From Dallia pectoralis (lineage: Eukaryota > Chordata > Actinopteri > Esociformes > Umbridae): a stretch of DNA of 64,000 nucleotides. Shown in pieces: positions 1 through 11,746 of the stretch. The stretch is taken from contig CM055745.1 of assembly GCA_029465975.1 (NCBI GenBank), forward strand, positions 17,457,406-17,521,405, in the 5' to 3' direction. How positions within the stretch are numbered: position 1 is the stretch's first letter; the number at the start of each line of letters is the position of its first letter. The notes below the pieces were generated by a model. The model did not search any database. It was not told the origin of the DNA and saw only the letters and a program-made list of their open reading frames with translations. The position numbers and the translations under genes were made by a program.

Positions 1-611
1 CTGGTACTTAACATTACTGGTACCTAGCTGGTACCTAACATTACTGGTACCTAACATTACTGGTACTTAAAATTCCTGGTACCTAGCTGGTACCTAACAT
101 TACTGGTACCTAACATTACTGGTACTTAACATTACTGGTACCAAGCTGGTACCTAACATTACTGGTACCTAACATTACTGGTACCTAACATTACTGGTAC
201 CTAACATTACTGGTACCTAACATTACTGGTACTTAACATACCTAACATTACTGGTACCTAACATTACTGGTACCTAGCTGGTACCTAACATTACTGGTAC
301 CTAGCTGGTACCTAACATTACTGGTAACTAACATTACTGGTACTTAACATTACTGGTACCTAACATTACTGGTACCTAACATTACTGGTACCTAGCTGGT
401 ACCTAACATTACTGGTAACTAACATTACTGGTACCTAACATTACTGGTACCTAACATTGCTGGTACCTAACATTACTGGTACCTAACATTACTGGTACCT
501 AACATTACTGGTACCTAGCTGGTACCTAACATTACTGGTACCTAACATTACTGGTACTTAACATTACTGGTACCTAACATTACTGGTACCTAACATTACT
601 AGTACCTAGCT
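1..611. repeat. 16/11-bp minisatellite, left block
   Basis: A tandem array made of two interleaved forms: a 16-bp unit CTGGTACCTAACATTA and a shorter 11-bp unit CTGGTACCTAG. It begins before the window. Variants include ACTTAA and AACTAA in place of ACCTAA. Each unit contains the palindrome GGTACC. No coding potential. It ends at about 611, where a 226-bp non-repetitive segment begins. Confidence 0.97.
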
Positions 612-837
612 GCCCAACATTCAACCCGCTAGACACACATGGTTCTGATGTTCTAAGACTTCTGGGCCAGATAATAGAGACTATTGTACTCCACCTGTGT
701 CTCCAGCCTCTCCTCGTATGCAAACACACAATACGGACACCTAATAACACCACTGTTTATGACAGCACAACCTAACTGTCTGTAATAGGTTTTATAGGAG
801 GACGGAATAAAAATATATGGCTTGTCAGCACACACTT
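612..837. repeat. Duplicated array flank, copy 1
   Basis: A non-repetitive segment starting GCCCAACATTCAACCC that lies inside the minisatellite. It recurs at 1639-1864 at an offset of exactly 1027 bp and I see no difference between the two. On its right side this copy rejoins the minisatellite at CACACTT, whereas copy 2 runs into single-copy DNA. Copy 2 therefore marks the original array edge and copy 1 is a duplicate of it. Short open frames inside it are identical in both copies and resemble no protein I know. Confidence 0.93.
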
Positions 838-1638
838 TACTGGTACCTAACATTACTGGTACCTAGCTGGTACCTAACATTACTGGTACCTAGCTGATAA
901 CTAACATTACTGGTACCTAGCTGGTACCTAACATTACTGGTACCTAGCTGGTACCTAACATTACTGGTACCTAACATTACTGGTACCTAGCTGGTACCTG
1001 ACATTACTGGTACCTAGCTGGTACCTAACAATACTGGTACCTAGCTGGTACCTAACATTACTGGTACCTAACATTACTGGTACCTAGCTTGTAACTAACA
1101 TTACTGGTACCTAGCTGGTACCTAACATTACTGGTACCTAGCTGATAACTAAAATTACTGGTACCTAGCTGGTACCTAACATTACTGGTCCCTAGCTGGT
1201 ACCTAACATTACTGGTATCTAACATTACTGGTACCTAGCTGGTAACTAACATTACTGGTACCTAGCTGGTACCTAACATTACTGGTACCTAGCTGATAAC
1301 TAACATTACTGGTATCTAGCTGGTACCTAACATTACTGGTACCTAGCTGGCACCTAACATTACTGGTACCTAACATTACTGGTACCTAGCTGGTACCTAA
1401 CATTACTGGTACCTAACATTACTGGTACCTAGCTGGTACCTAACATTACTGGTACCTAGCTGGTACCTAACATTACTGGTACCTAACATTACTGGTACCT
1501 AGCTTGTACCTAACATTACTGGTAACTAACATTACTGGTACCTAGCTGGTACCTAACATTACTGGTACCTAACATTACTGGTACTTAACATTACTGGTAC
1601 CTAACATTACTGGTACCTAACATTACTAGTACCTAGCT
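838..1638. repeat. 16/11-bp minisatellite, right block
   Basis: Continuation of the CTGGTACCTAACATTA / CTGGTACCTAG array. In this block the two forms alternate more often than in the left block, and occasional decayed forms such as CTGATAACTAA appear. The last 70 bp or so (from about 1567) match 540-611, so the duplication that copied the flank also carried part of the array. Confidence 0.97.
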
Positions 1639-1864
1639 GCCCAACATTCAACCCGCTAGACACACATGGTTCTGATGTTCTAAGACTTCTGGGCCAGATA
1701 ATAGAGACTATTGTACTCCACCTGTGTCTCCAGCCTCTCCTCGTATGCAAACACACAATACGGACACCTAATAACACCACTGTTTATGACAGCACAACCT
1801 AACTGTCTGTAATAGGTTTTATAGGAGGACGGAATAAAAATATATGGCTTGTCAGCACACACTT
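1639..1864. repeat. Duplicated array flank, copy 2
   Basis: Second copy of the 612-837 segment. Here the sequence continues at ACGTGCACACACTCAC into single-copy DNA, so this is the genuine right boundary of the minisatellite. It contains an AATAAAAATATAT stretch near its end but nothing that supports a gene. Confidence 0.93.
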
Positions 1865-2476
1865 ACGTGCACACACTCACTCACGTGCACACACTCACAT
1901 GTACAGTAATAGCCAAGAATAACAAGTGTATGTCATTTGTTTCAGTATCTGTTCACACAGCTGGCCGTGTGTGGAACCTGCAATTTGATGGCATTAAACG
2001 ACTGCGCCACTCAGTCTTCTGATGTAGAATCCCACTACGCTTATCTTCTCTCGTCGCTTCATGTGGACTAAATAGTTATTTGGAAAATTACCCAACAGGA
2101 GTAAAAAACTGTTTTGGCAGATGGAATCAGCTTAAAGCAAACAAGGGGATAATTCCATGTCAACGAAAGGAATTCAATTTCCGAGGAATACTTTCAGCCA
2201 CTGGACCTCCAGACTGAATTAGGCTGCACTTGATATACTCTATTTATTTGCTGATCATTTACTCAAATAGAAAATGTGATGCATCAGTGTCCAAACAAAG
2301 CAACAACAATGAGAAGAAGTGCACTTCAAAAGGATGCCATTTGGGACACATGTAGTGGAGGACAGTGAGCTAGCCAGAAAAAGAGTTTAGTGACTGGGCT
2401 CGGGCTGTAATGGGAAGTGTGGGTTAGGATATGGGACTCACCAGAGAGGAAAAACCCAGTGTAAGTGCCACTGGGA
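1865..2476. other. Single-copy DNA, no gene seen
   Basis: Ordinary AT-moderate sequence between the first minisatellite and a TG tract. The only piece I recognise is GGATGCCATTTGGGACACA at about 2334-2352. It matches the edge of a short dispersed repeat also seen near 24670, 51930 and 60190. No open frame of interest. Confidence 0.6.
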
Positions 2477-3095
<619 letters not shown>

Positions 3096-3096
<1 letters not shown>

Positions 3097-3701
3097 TACA
3101 TGACACAAGTCATCCAGACCAGACAGACTGGCACACTGTACACCAGGGGGTCCTGGCCTCTCTCCATATCAGCCATCACAGGTGTCTGGCTGAAACTGTG
3201 TGTTTGTTCACACGCCCGTGTCCACGAGTAACCCAGCACAGAACACGGATGCCCCTCGGGCAGAACCCTGCCACCCTTCACTCTGCTGTGGATTTAGGGG
3301 GTTTAAATACCCGCCAGGTCTCCTCCCAGCCACAGTGGGACTGGTGATTGAAGAGCTCCTGTAGAGTTTAATTGCATCAATATCAACAGAGGGGAAGGGC
3401 CGAGCATCTGGACCGACTCAGAACACGCCCACTGGTCTCTGCATGGGGTCTGTCGAGGGAAAGGCAGGCGTGTAACGAAATGACAAGTCCGTCTGGGTAG
3501 TAAGCGGTCGACTAAAGTATCCGTTCCGAAGGAAGGAACGCCGGCAATCCGCTGATCCAATTAGTGAACGCCAGGAACGTGCGTGGATAAGTGAAATCAA
3601 AAACTCCACGGAGATTTGCAAATCAACCGTCAAATCCAGGAAGTATGAGAGCGCAGGGAAAGACATTGTGCTTACTCGTCGTACTCCCACTAACGTGCAC
3701 G
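3096..3701. other. Single-copy DNA, no gene seen
   Basis: Non-repetitive sequence between two microsatellites. I see no splice-flanked open frame, no recognisable transposon and no RNA gene. Confidence 0.5.
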
Positions 3702-3852
3702 CCCAGACACACACACGCACACACACAGACACACATACGCCCAGACACACACACGCCCAGACACACACACACACGCCCAGACACACACACACACACACAG
3801 ACACACAGACACACAGACACACAGACATACAGACACACACACACACACACAG
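3702..3852. repeat. Compound (CA)n microsatellite
   Basis: CA repeats with regularly spaced GCCCAGACAC interruptions on the left and CAGACA interruptions on the right. This is a compound microsatellite rather than a gene. Confidence 0.95.
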
Positions 3853-4387
3853 TAATTTGACTTTAATCAAGGGAGGTAGTGTAGCATAACCAAGTGAGTA
3901 TCCGTACATACGCGCCAGACGTCTGCGGTAATGGGCACGTTCTGAACACGGGCACACACACACGCTCTCAAATCGGCGAACATGTAACGATCTCTTGATT
4001 GCATTCGTTTTCCTATCAGGGTTGAATAACGCTAGTTTATATACATGAGAAAATAACCTCAAGCGAAAAATGAGAGAAGAGAGAAAATCCGAAGGAAACG
4101 CTTACAGGAATCCGTACCAGGCCCCGCTTGCTGTGTTTGTCTATGAAATCCAATTTTCCACCGGCAGAACACACAGTCGGCATCGATATCAATATGCTGC
4201 GAGCGCAGTTCCCTCTTTGCTGTTCGGAGCGGATATGGGCTCAGAAGGCCAAGGAATACTGTGGCGTGAACATCAACAGAATTAGTCCAGATCTGTGTCA
4301 TTTGCCTCTTACGGCACCTTCACATCCATCGTTCCTTTAGTCGCTTTGTGACGACTGATGATGTAAAAAGCCTTGATAAAAGAATTG
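3853..4387. other. Single-copy DNA, no gene seen
   Basis: Non-repetitive sequence up to the target-site duplication of the solo LTR. Short open frames on both strands (for example 4070-4285) show no family resemblance. Confidence 0.5.
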
Positions 4388-4494
4388 GGTTCTGTCACGA
4401 ATGGTGTGGGGGCGTGGCTACACAGACCTTTCGGTGATTCACTTCCTTGTTTATGTTTTGTCACTCAGCTGTTTCTTATTGTATTCTACTGGGC

Positions 4495-4501
4495 TATAAA
4501 A
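4495..4501 (+). promoter_or_regulatory. TATA box of the solo LTR
   Basis: TATAAAA within GGGCTATAAAAGG, about 100 bp into the LTR and about 200 bp upstream of its AATAAA. The position fits a U3/R promoter. Whether it is still active cannot be judged from sequence. Confidence 0.65.
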
Positions 4502-4702
4502 GGAGAGCTAACAAGTCACTCCTGGTTCAGCATTGTTTCATGTCACGTTATACGAGAGGTGAGTGTTAGTCGTTATAAGTTGCTTATGTGGGTTAGGAGT
4601 GTTTGATTATAAGACGCCACTGGCGCACTTTCATTTCCGTTTATACCCGTTAGCAGTTTAGCCTTTTCGCCGTTGTCGGTTTGTTTTGTGTTTAAGTTTC
4701 AC

Positions 4703-4708
4703 AATAAA
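4703..4708 (+). promoter_or_regulatory. Polyadenylation signal of the solo LTR
   Basis: AATAAA within CACAATAAACC, about 67 bp before the right end of the LTR, where the R region of an LTR normally carries it. Confidence 0.6.
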
Positions 4709-4930
4709 CCTTATTTAAACGTATTCACGACTCTGCTCATGGCTGTCACCGCACTTCGCCGCAGTATCCGTGACAGGTTCTTAGTTTCTCTCTTCCTTGT
4801 ATCTGCTCTGACCACACCCTGTTTGAAGTATGTTATTCTATTGCCGTGACAGTATATTGTTGTAAATTGTTTTATTTTTTTAATCCTTATTTTTATTATT
4901 ATCCAAACTACGTAGTTGTTGCTTGCCATG

Positions 4931-5008
4931 TCTTAAGAATTTCATTGTACAGTCTGATGCAAGTCACTCTGTATGTATGACAATAAAACTTTGAATCTTG
5001 AATCTTGC
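4931..5008 (+). mobile_element. LINE/SINE 3' tail fragment
   Basis: The stretch AAGAATTTCATTGTACAG followed by GACAATAAAACTTTGAATC and a tandem GAATCTT ends like the 3' tails of several fish non-LTR retrotransposons, which finish in AATAAA plus short tandem heptamers. The fragment is 5' truncated. I recall this tail type but cannot assign the clade without a search. Confidence 0.5.
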
Positions 5009-5186
5009 AGATACACGGAAGAAGAAATTGAATTTGTATTTTCTGTCTTTTAAAGTGATGAGGTCTATGAATCACATTCCTGATGTTTGAAAAGTATAAA
5101 CCGAGCCGGACTCTTGGATCACTGACCTCAGGACAGCTAGTAGAGCCCAGAGTCCAAACTAAACACGGTGAAGCTGCAGTCAGCAG

Positions 5187-5345
5187 TCAGCCTACGTTGT
5201 ATTCAATATGCAACTGGAATAAATTACACTTTTAAATCCAGGTTAAAAACTTATTTCACCACACTGTTATTTTTACTTAGTCTATTTCTTTTTTCTTTTA
5301 ATGTATATTTCCTTTTCCACATTGAATTGCCTATTTCATGTTTAT
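5187..5345 (+). mobile_element. Probable LINE C-terminal/3' UTR remnant
   Basis: The plus-strand frame beginning at 5168 reads TGINYTFKSRLKTYF in its middle. This resembles the last codons of fish L2/Rex-type reverse transcriptases (…LKTYLF…), and a T-rich stretch follows as in their 3' UTRs. The match is short and could be chance. There is no upstream reverse-transcriptase domain. Confidence 0.35.
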
Positions 5346-5762
5346 TTTTATTCTATTATAAGGCATAAATGACTCCATTGGGGAGAGGATTTAAATACCT
5401 TTTTAATAAAACCTGTTGGGGCCCTTTGGAGGCCTTGATAGAACCGGCTGTGCAGATTTGGGGAACTGTAGTCAAATTTAAATGCATGCATTTTATGCAT
5501 TTTCTTTTCTTGTAAAGGACGTTGAAATACTTTTCTCTGTATGAATTGTGCTGTACGCATAACATTTCCTGCTTGCTTTGCCTGCCTGATGAAACAAGTG
5601 AAAGAAGCGCACAGCTGTTGAGCACAACTCATCAAAAGACGAAGCAGAAGACATTTATCGAACTACTGGAGGGTTCAGTTATGGTTCTGTGACGAATGTG
5701 GAGCGTCTGTGAAGAGTGAAGCCCAAGCCATGGTCTGTAAGTCCTCTAAAAACGTTTAGACC
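5346..5762. other. Single-copy DNA, no gene seen
   Basis: Non-repetitive sequence up to the 42-bp array. Overlapping minus-strand open frames of 89-95 codons here show no recognisable domain. Confidence 0.45.
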
Positions 5763-6050
5763 ACATGACCACAACCGTTACTTCAGACGGTCTCACAAAT
5801 GACCTCATGACCACAACCGTTACTTCAGACGGTCTCACAAATGACCTCATGACCACAACCGTTACTTCAGACGGTCTCAGAAATGACCCCATGACCACAA
5901 CCGTTACTTTAGACAGTCTCACAAATGACCACATGACCACAACCGTTACTTCAGACGGTCTCACAAATGACCACATGACCACAACCGTTACTTCAGACGG
6001 TCTCACAAATGACCTCATGACCACAACCGTTACTTCAGACGGTCTCACAG
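5763..6050. repeat. 42-bp minisatellite, about 7 copies
   Basis: Seven near-identical units containing ATGACCACAACCGTTACTT and CAGACGGTCTCACAAATGA. Because 42 is divisible by three, the plus strand reads a 14-residue repeat (TTTVTSDGLTNDLM) and the minus strand another. Both are consequences of the period. The surroundings offer no start, splice or polyadenylation context. Confidence 0.93.
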
Positions 6051-6371
6051 CCAGATGGAGGTTGACCTCCTCACACGTGGTCTTGCTTCCACTCTTGCTG
6101 TCATCCAATCACTCCATGGCTCCAGTTTTCTCAGTGTTCCTCTTTTCTCTGTTTCTTCGTATCACAAACGATCTTCAGCTCTCTCGGGTTCCTTGAGCCA
6201 ATCCAACCCCGCCCCCCCAGTCTCCCGAGCCACCCTGGTGGGTGTGTTTATCCATCTCTGGTGGTCTCGTGCCAGGGCCCTTGATGAGAGGGGGGAGGGT
6301 CACGGTCGGCCGCGGTCCAGTAACGACCGTTTAGTCAATCGACTACGTTTCCAGAACCCCACACGTGGCTC
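6051..6371. other. Single-copy DNA between two minisatellites
   Basis: Moderately GC-rich sequence with no recognisable element. It ends CACACGTGGCTC directly before the first 71-bp unit. Confidence 0.45.
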
Positions 6372-7650
6372 AAATAGTGTTCCACTTTAAACCAGGGGGC
6401 CAATAGGACACACACATTCTGTTTCTATTTGCTCTGTGTCCTAAATAGTGTTCCACTTTAAACCAGGGGGCCAATAGAACACACACATTCTGTTTCTATT
6501 TGCTCTGTGTCCTAAATAGTGTTCCACTTTAAACCAGGGGGCCAATAGGACACACACATTCTGTTTCTATTTGCTCTGTGTCCTAAATAGTGTTCCACTT
6601 TAAACCAGGGGGCCAATAGGACACACACATTCTGTTTCTATTTGCTCTGTGTCCTAAATAGTGTTCCACTTTAAACCAGGGGGCCAATAGAACACACACA
6701 TTCTGTTTCTATTTGCTCTGTGTCCTAAATAGTGTTCCACTTTAAACCAGGGGGCCAATAGAACACACACATTCTGTTTCTATTTGCTCTGTGTCCTAAA
6801 TAGTGTTCCACTTTAAACCAGGGGGCCAATAGAACACACACATTCTGTTCCTATTTGCTCTGTGTCCTAAATAGTGTTCCACTTTAAACCAGGGGGTTTC
6901 CAATAGGACACACACATTCTGTTTCTATTTGCTCTGTGTCCTAAATAGTGTTCCACTTTAAACCAGGGGGCCAATAGAACACACACATTCTGTTTCTATT
7001 TGCTCTGTGTCCTAAATAGTGTTCCACTTTAAACCAGGGGGCCAATAGGACACACACATTCTGTTTCTATTTGCTCTGTGTCCTAAATAGTGTTCCACTT
7101 TAAACCAGGGGGCCAATAGAACACACACATTCTGTTTCTATTTGCTCTGTGTCCTAAATAGTGTTCCACTTTAAACCAGGGGGCCAATAGGACACACACA
7201 TTCTGTTTCTATTTGCTCTGTGTCCTAAATAGTGTTCCACTTTAAACCAGGGGGCCAATAGAACACACACATTCTGTTTCTATTTGCTCTGTGTCCTAAA
7301 TAGTGTTCCACTTTAAACCAGGGGGCCAATAGAACACACACATTCTGTTTCTATTTGCTCTGTGTCCTAAATAGTGTTCCACTTTAAACCAGGGGGCCAA
7401 TAGAACACACACATTCTGTTTCTATTTGCTCTGTGTCCTAAATAGTGTTCCACTTTAAACCAGGGGGCCAATAGGACACACACATTCTGTTTCTATTTGC
7501 TCTGTGTCCTAAATAGTGTTCCACTTTAAACCAGGGGGCCAATAGAACACACACATTCTGTTTCTATTTGCTCTGTGTCCTAAATAGTGTTCCACTTTAA
7601 ACCAGGGGGCCAATAGAACACACACATTCTGTTTCTATTTGCTCTGTGTC
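6372..7650. repeat. 71-bp minisatellite, 18 copies
   Basis: Eighteen head-to-tail copies, each with AAATAGTGTTCCACTTTAAA, CCAGGGGGCCAATAG and TTCTGTTTCTATTTGCTCTG. The copies are almost identical. The main polymorphism is CCAATAGGAC versus CCAATAGAAC, and one copy near 6895 carries a 3-bp insertion (GGGGGTTTCC). Each unit has a CCAAT motif. The homogeneity implies recent expansion or ongoing conversion. Confidence 0.97.
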
Positions 7651-7794
7651 GATTGGAGCTTTTCAGAGCAGCTGTGGTTCCTCTCAAAGAAACCCAGTTC
7701 GTTATTCATCTCCTTTAATGAGAAACACAATGTTGGAGTTGTTAAGGGTGGGGGTTTGGATTGGGGTTGTAAGTGAAACATGTTGTATATATGT

Positions 7795-7921
7795 GCTCAT
7801 GCACGTGTGTTTGTGGGTGTGGGTGTGGGTGTGTTTTTGTATATGCGCGTCTGTGTGTGTGTGTTTGTTTGTCTGTGTGTGTGTATATGTGTGTGTTTGT
7901 ATGCGTGTGTGTTTGTGTGTC

Positions 7922-7963
<42 letters not shown>

Positions 7964-8033
7964 TGTTTGTATGTATGTATGTGTGTTTGTATGTATGTGT
8001 GTGAGTGTGTGTTTGTATTTATGTGTCTGTATT

Positions 8034-8067
<34 letters not shown>

Positions 8068-8068
8068 T
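7795..8068. repeat. Degenerate TG-rich microsatellite
   Basis: TG repeats heavily interrupted by TGTATG, TTTGTG and TATATG, with short pure runs near 7930 and 8038. Probably an old, decaying microsatellite. Confidence 0.93.
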
Positions 8069-8124
8069 GAGCTAAACTCTGTTCGTCCGCTTACATTTTT
8101 GTAAATTATTACATCATATTGGTA

Positions 8125-8406
8125 TACAAAGCCTGCCAGGAGTAGGCGGGTTCGTGGTCGATGGGCAGGCAATGGTCAAGGCAGGAAGTAAAAGGATAGC
8201 ACAGGGGTCAGGCTGGCCCGTGGTCAGGAAACGGAAACGGTCAAACAAAGCAGGTAACACGGAACACGTACGAGAGTACAAAGACAAACGATATGGCAAC
8301 AGGTAACAGGAAATGCTGACATATAAAGCCCAGGGAACAATCTGCACACCTGGTAAAAAGGGCTGGAGACCAATACAAGCCAGGTGACACAGATCAGGTT
8401 GTGACA
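8125..8406 (-). mobile_element. Gypsy-like LTR fragment, reverse orientation
   Basis: On the minus strand this starts TGTCACAACCTGATCTGTG and continues with TCACCTGG, a CTTTATATG TATA-like segment and CTGCCTTGACCATTGCCTG. I recall this order from abundant salmonid Gypsy-like LTRs. The right edge at 8406 has the TGTCAC terminus. The left edge is not defined, and I could not find a target-site duplication, so it is probably a partial LTR. The family call rests on memory and needs a Repbase or Dfam search. Confidence 0.5.
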
Positions 8407-10082
8407 CAGATCTACTCATCACAAGACAATCAGTTGTGGTCGGTTACATTTGATCTCAGCATTGGCAGAAATAAATCCTAATATCTCTGTCACACCTTTG
8501 CCTGGATCAGTATATCCATTCAACAGTAGACTCGTTACATTACTATCATTTTATTACAATTAACTGTAATAAAAAGTATTTAGATGTTTTTTAATGAGGT
8601 GATTCATAGAACACCATGATTGTTTGAATGGCTGAGAGAAAATGCGTAAAAATGAGCTAAACATATCTAATTTCTAGTCTTTTCGCAGCAACCTATTTTC
8701 ACAGCAACTATGGTAATTCTAACTCAGATCCGCTCAGATCTCAGGTGATCTGATCCAATCCAGATTTGTGAAGACATAACATTTTGAAAAACCACAATGT
8801 ATACGGTCTCTTTTCATACATTTCTCATTGGACAGGTCCATATTCGAGTGCTTTTGCGGTAAATAGGTCTGCTGTGTGGTTGACAACTGGTTACAGTTCA
8901 GAACAGAACAATACGACGAGTCATGTAAAAACTATTCTGCTTTTTGACGTTGAACACAATCGTGTGAAATAATCATCTCCTGTGATGCAATGCAACTGAG
9001 TATCAGGCAATTTCTGTGGGTTGACAAGCCGAGCAACATATACGCAACTTTGTTGAAAGCTACAGAAAATGTGTCCAAATTGCATAAAATGACATCAGCC
9101 GTAGACTGACTCGTGAAAAACCTGTCAGTCTTATTTCAGGTTATGATGAGACTAAAAGTGTCAATTATGCAAATATCCAACGGAATTTTCTTAGGTAAGG
9201 ACGCAGCAAAGTTACCTCGCATTATTGCATTTAGGTTTAAGTCCAGATGAATTACCTGTCGTGCTAGAACTTGCATCTACGTAAAAACTGCATTTGGCTT
9301 TTCTTAAATCTATAGCACTTCTTTCGTCAGCATTTATTTCTCAGATGCCTTAAGAGTTGCCAATCAACTACCAAGTCAGCCTTCCTAGCTCTAGTTCTAT
9401 AGCTCTTTAGACATCCTAGGATTAGCACAATCTTGCATTTTGTGATATTGAAGTGGCGTGTCTAATGACAGAAGACGTGATGAGAACTGGTCCAGCACAG
9501 GATCTGAGTCTGTGAAGTAATTTACAGAGAACAGCTCAATAAAAAATATATCCTGCCAAAATACATGTCTCCTCTGAAGAGTGTTAGCATGTTGTGGTTG
9601 GGTACTTTTAGCAGAAACATAATTGGATAATCATCGCTAATATCGTTTACAGAAACAACAGTCGATCAATATTTGTGAGGGTTGCATGTCAGTAATAGAT
9701 CAATAATTTGAGGAGTTAAAAGGGTTTTTAAAATGAATCTCAGTTGGCATTCAAATCAGCTGGGTGAAATTAAAATCGACACATACGTTCTTCATTTAAT
9801 CAATGACTGGCTTGAGCCCCTCCAGATTCAGAAGGCCTGGGATGACAATCTCAGAGGACATAACCAGGACCAGGGATTCAGACTCAGTATCACCTGCATC
9901 GGCCGAAGCATCAGGGGGTCAGTACTTCCTCGGCAAATAAAACACGTGCGTTTTAAGCAATAGATACATCAATAATTAAGAAGCTCAAAAAGCTGAAGTG
10001 CAGAATTATTTAAAGCTTGGGCTACTGAACAATTAGATAAAAAACACATAGATGTCAACTCCACCAGCTTTCTTTAACCTGG
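8407..10082. other. Single-copy AT-rich DNA, no gene seen
   Basis: About 1.7 kb of AT-rich sequence. A 76-codon plus-strand open frame at 9733-9963 has no recognisable domain, and nothing supports transcription. No tandem repeat and no transposon that I can name. Confidence 0.5.
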
Positions 10083-11346
10083 TGAGGAGGAGTTGGTATC
10101 TCAGTGGTAGAGTGCATGCTCTGTATGTATGATGTCCTGGGTTCCTATAGGAGGAGTTGGTATCTCAGTGGTAGAGTGTATCTGTATGTATGATGTCCTG
10201 GGTTCCTATTGGAGGAGTTGGTATCTCAGTGGTAGAGTGGTATCATGGTAGAGTGCATGTTCTGTATGTCTGTATGTATGATGTCCTGGGTTCCTATTGG
10301 AGGAGTTGGTATCCCAGTGGTAGAGTGCATGCTCTGTATGTATGATGTCCTGGGTTCCTATTGGAGGAGTTGGTATCAGGGTAGAGTGCATTGGTATCCT
10401 CAGTGGTATCTCAGTGGTAGAGTGCAGTGCATGCTATCTCAGTGGTGTATGTATGATGTCCTGGGTTCCTATTGGAGGAGTTGGTATCTCAGTGGTAGAG
10501 TGCATGCTCTGTATGTATGATGTCCTGGGTTCCTATTGGTATCTCAGTGGTAGAGTGCATGCTCTGTATGTATGATGTCCTGGGTTCCTATTGGAGGAGT
10601 TGGTATCCCAGTGGTAGAGTGCATGCTCTGTATGTATGATGTCCTGGGTTCCTATTGGAGGAGTTGGTATCCCAGTGGTAGAGTGCATGCTCTGTATGTA
10701 TGATGTCCTGGGTTCCTATTGGAGGAGTTGGTATCTCAGTGGTAGAGTGCATGCTCTGTATGTATGATGTCCTGGGTTCCTATTGGAGGAGTTGGAGTGG
10801 TAGTTGCTCTGTATCTCAGTGGTTGGTATCTCAGTGGTAGTGCATGCTCTGTATGTATGATGTCCTGGGTTCCTATTGGAGGAGTTGGTATCTCAGTGGT
10901 AGAGTGCATGCTCTGTATGTATGATGTCCTGGGTTCCTATTGGAGGAGTTGGTATCTCAGTGGTAGAGTACATGCTCTGTATGTATGATGTCCTGGGTTC
11001 CTATTGGAGGAGTTGGTATCTCAGTGGTAGAGTGCATGCTCTGTATGTATGATGTCCTGGGTTCCTATTGGAGGAGTTGGTATCTCAGTGGTAGAGTGCA
11101 TGCTCTGTATGTATGATGTCCTGGGTTCCTATTGGAGGAGTTGGTATCTCAGTGGTACAGTACATGCTCTGTATGTATGGTGTCCTGGGTTCCTATAGGA
11201 GGAGTTGGTATCTCAGTGGTAGAGTGTATCTGTATGTATGATGTCCTGGGTTCCTATTGGAGGAGTTGGTATCTCAGTGGTAGAGTACATGCTCTGTATG
11301 TATGATGTCCTGGGTTCCTATTGGAGGAGTTGGTATCTCACTGGTA
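10083..11346 (+). repeat. 64-bp array derived from a tRNA-Ala-like (SINE head) unit
   Basis: About 19 tandem copies of a 64-bp unit that aligns to tRNA-Ala. The D-arm region reads CTCAGTGGTAGAGTGC, the anticodon arm CATGCTCTGTATGTATG, and the T-arm side TCCTGGGTTC, compared with CTCAGTGGTAGAGCGC, CATGCTTTGCATGTATG and CCCGGGTTC in vertebrate tRNA-Ala(TGC). The unit breaks off inside the T loop and runs into the next head. The A box carries TATCTCAGTGG where TAGCTCAGTGG is expected, and the B box lacks its second half, so independent pol III activity is unlikely. Units near 10380-10450 and 10790-10850 are scrambled. Confidence 0.8.
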
Positions 11347-11425
11347 GAGACCCAGGTCGCGGTTGCAGATGTGAAGTTGTTCTCAATCGTCCTACCTGGT
11401 TGCAAAAGGTAAAATTAAAGAATCT
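11347..11425 (+). mobile_element. Probable SINE body/3' tail ending the tRNA-like array
   Basis: After the last GGTAGAG of the array the sequence changes to CCCAGGTCGCGGTTGCAG, then GAAGTTGTTCTCAATCG, CCTACCTGGTTGCAAAAGG and an A-rich end. I recall closely similar TTGTTCTCAAC..CCTACCTGGTTAAATAAAGG tails from fish SINEs. A tRNA-like head followed by such a tail is the SINE layout, so the array probably grew inside a SINE copy. Confidence 0.5.
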
Positions 11426-11746
11426 ATTAATGTATTGTTATGTAAGACACTGTGTTGTTTAAATAACAGTAACTGTGTTGAACAAAGTCTTGAACTGCGA
11501 TGGTGTTAATTTCTGGAGTGTCAGCTTTAATTGGTTTATTGTTTATTATTGCATGTAAGTAATTATGAACAACCAGTTGTCAATGTTCTTATGTTCTATT
11601 CTATATTTTCCACATTTTAGTCCTGATGTTTTGAAACGTAACCAACGATTGGTAAATATTTTTCCTTATGTAATGTGGACATGAACAGATTGTTTTTATA
11701 GTGCCAGAATATTTAAGTATTTTAGAGAAATACGTATGTGTCAATA
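11426..11746. other. Single-copy AT-rich DNA
   Basis: AT-rich sequence between the SINE tail and the second solo LTR. I see no feature in it. Confidence 0.45.

Larger units (their letters stand above)
4393..4775 (+). mobile_element. Solo LTR (Gypsy-like) with 5-bp target-site duplication
   Basis: A 383-bp element bounded by TGTCACG at the left and CGTGACA at the right, a perfect 7-bp terminal inverted repeat with the TG...CA ends of LTRs. GGTTC occurs directly outside both ends (4388-4392 and 4776-4780), which is a 5-bp target-site duplication. Inside are a TATA box and an AATAAA signal in the order expected of a plus-strand LTR. No internal retroviral-type region lies on either side, so this is a solo LTR left by recombination. 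TGTCAC ends and 5-bp duplications fit fish Ty3/Gypsy families, but the family assignment is inference. Confidence 0.85.

Noticed and set aside
9733..9963. 76-codon frame beginning with ATG in AT-rich DNA
   Set aside because: No domain, no upstream promoter or splice evidence; a chance frame is as likely.
10083..11346. Cluster of functional tRNA-Ala genes
   Set aside because: Every unit stops inside the T loop, has a changed anticodon loop (TCTGTAT) and an incomplete B box, so none can fold as a full tRNA.
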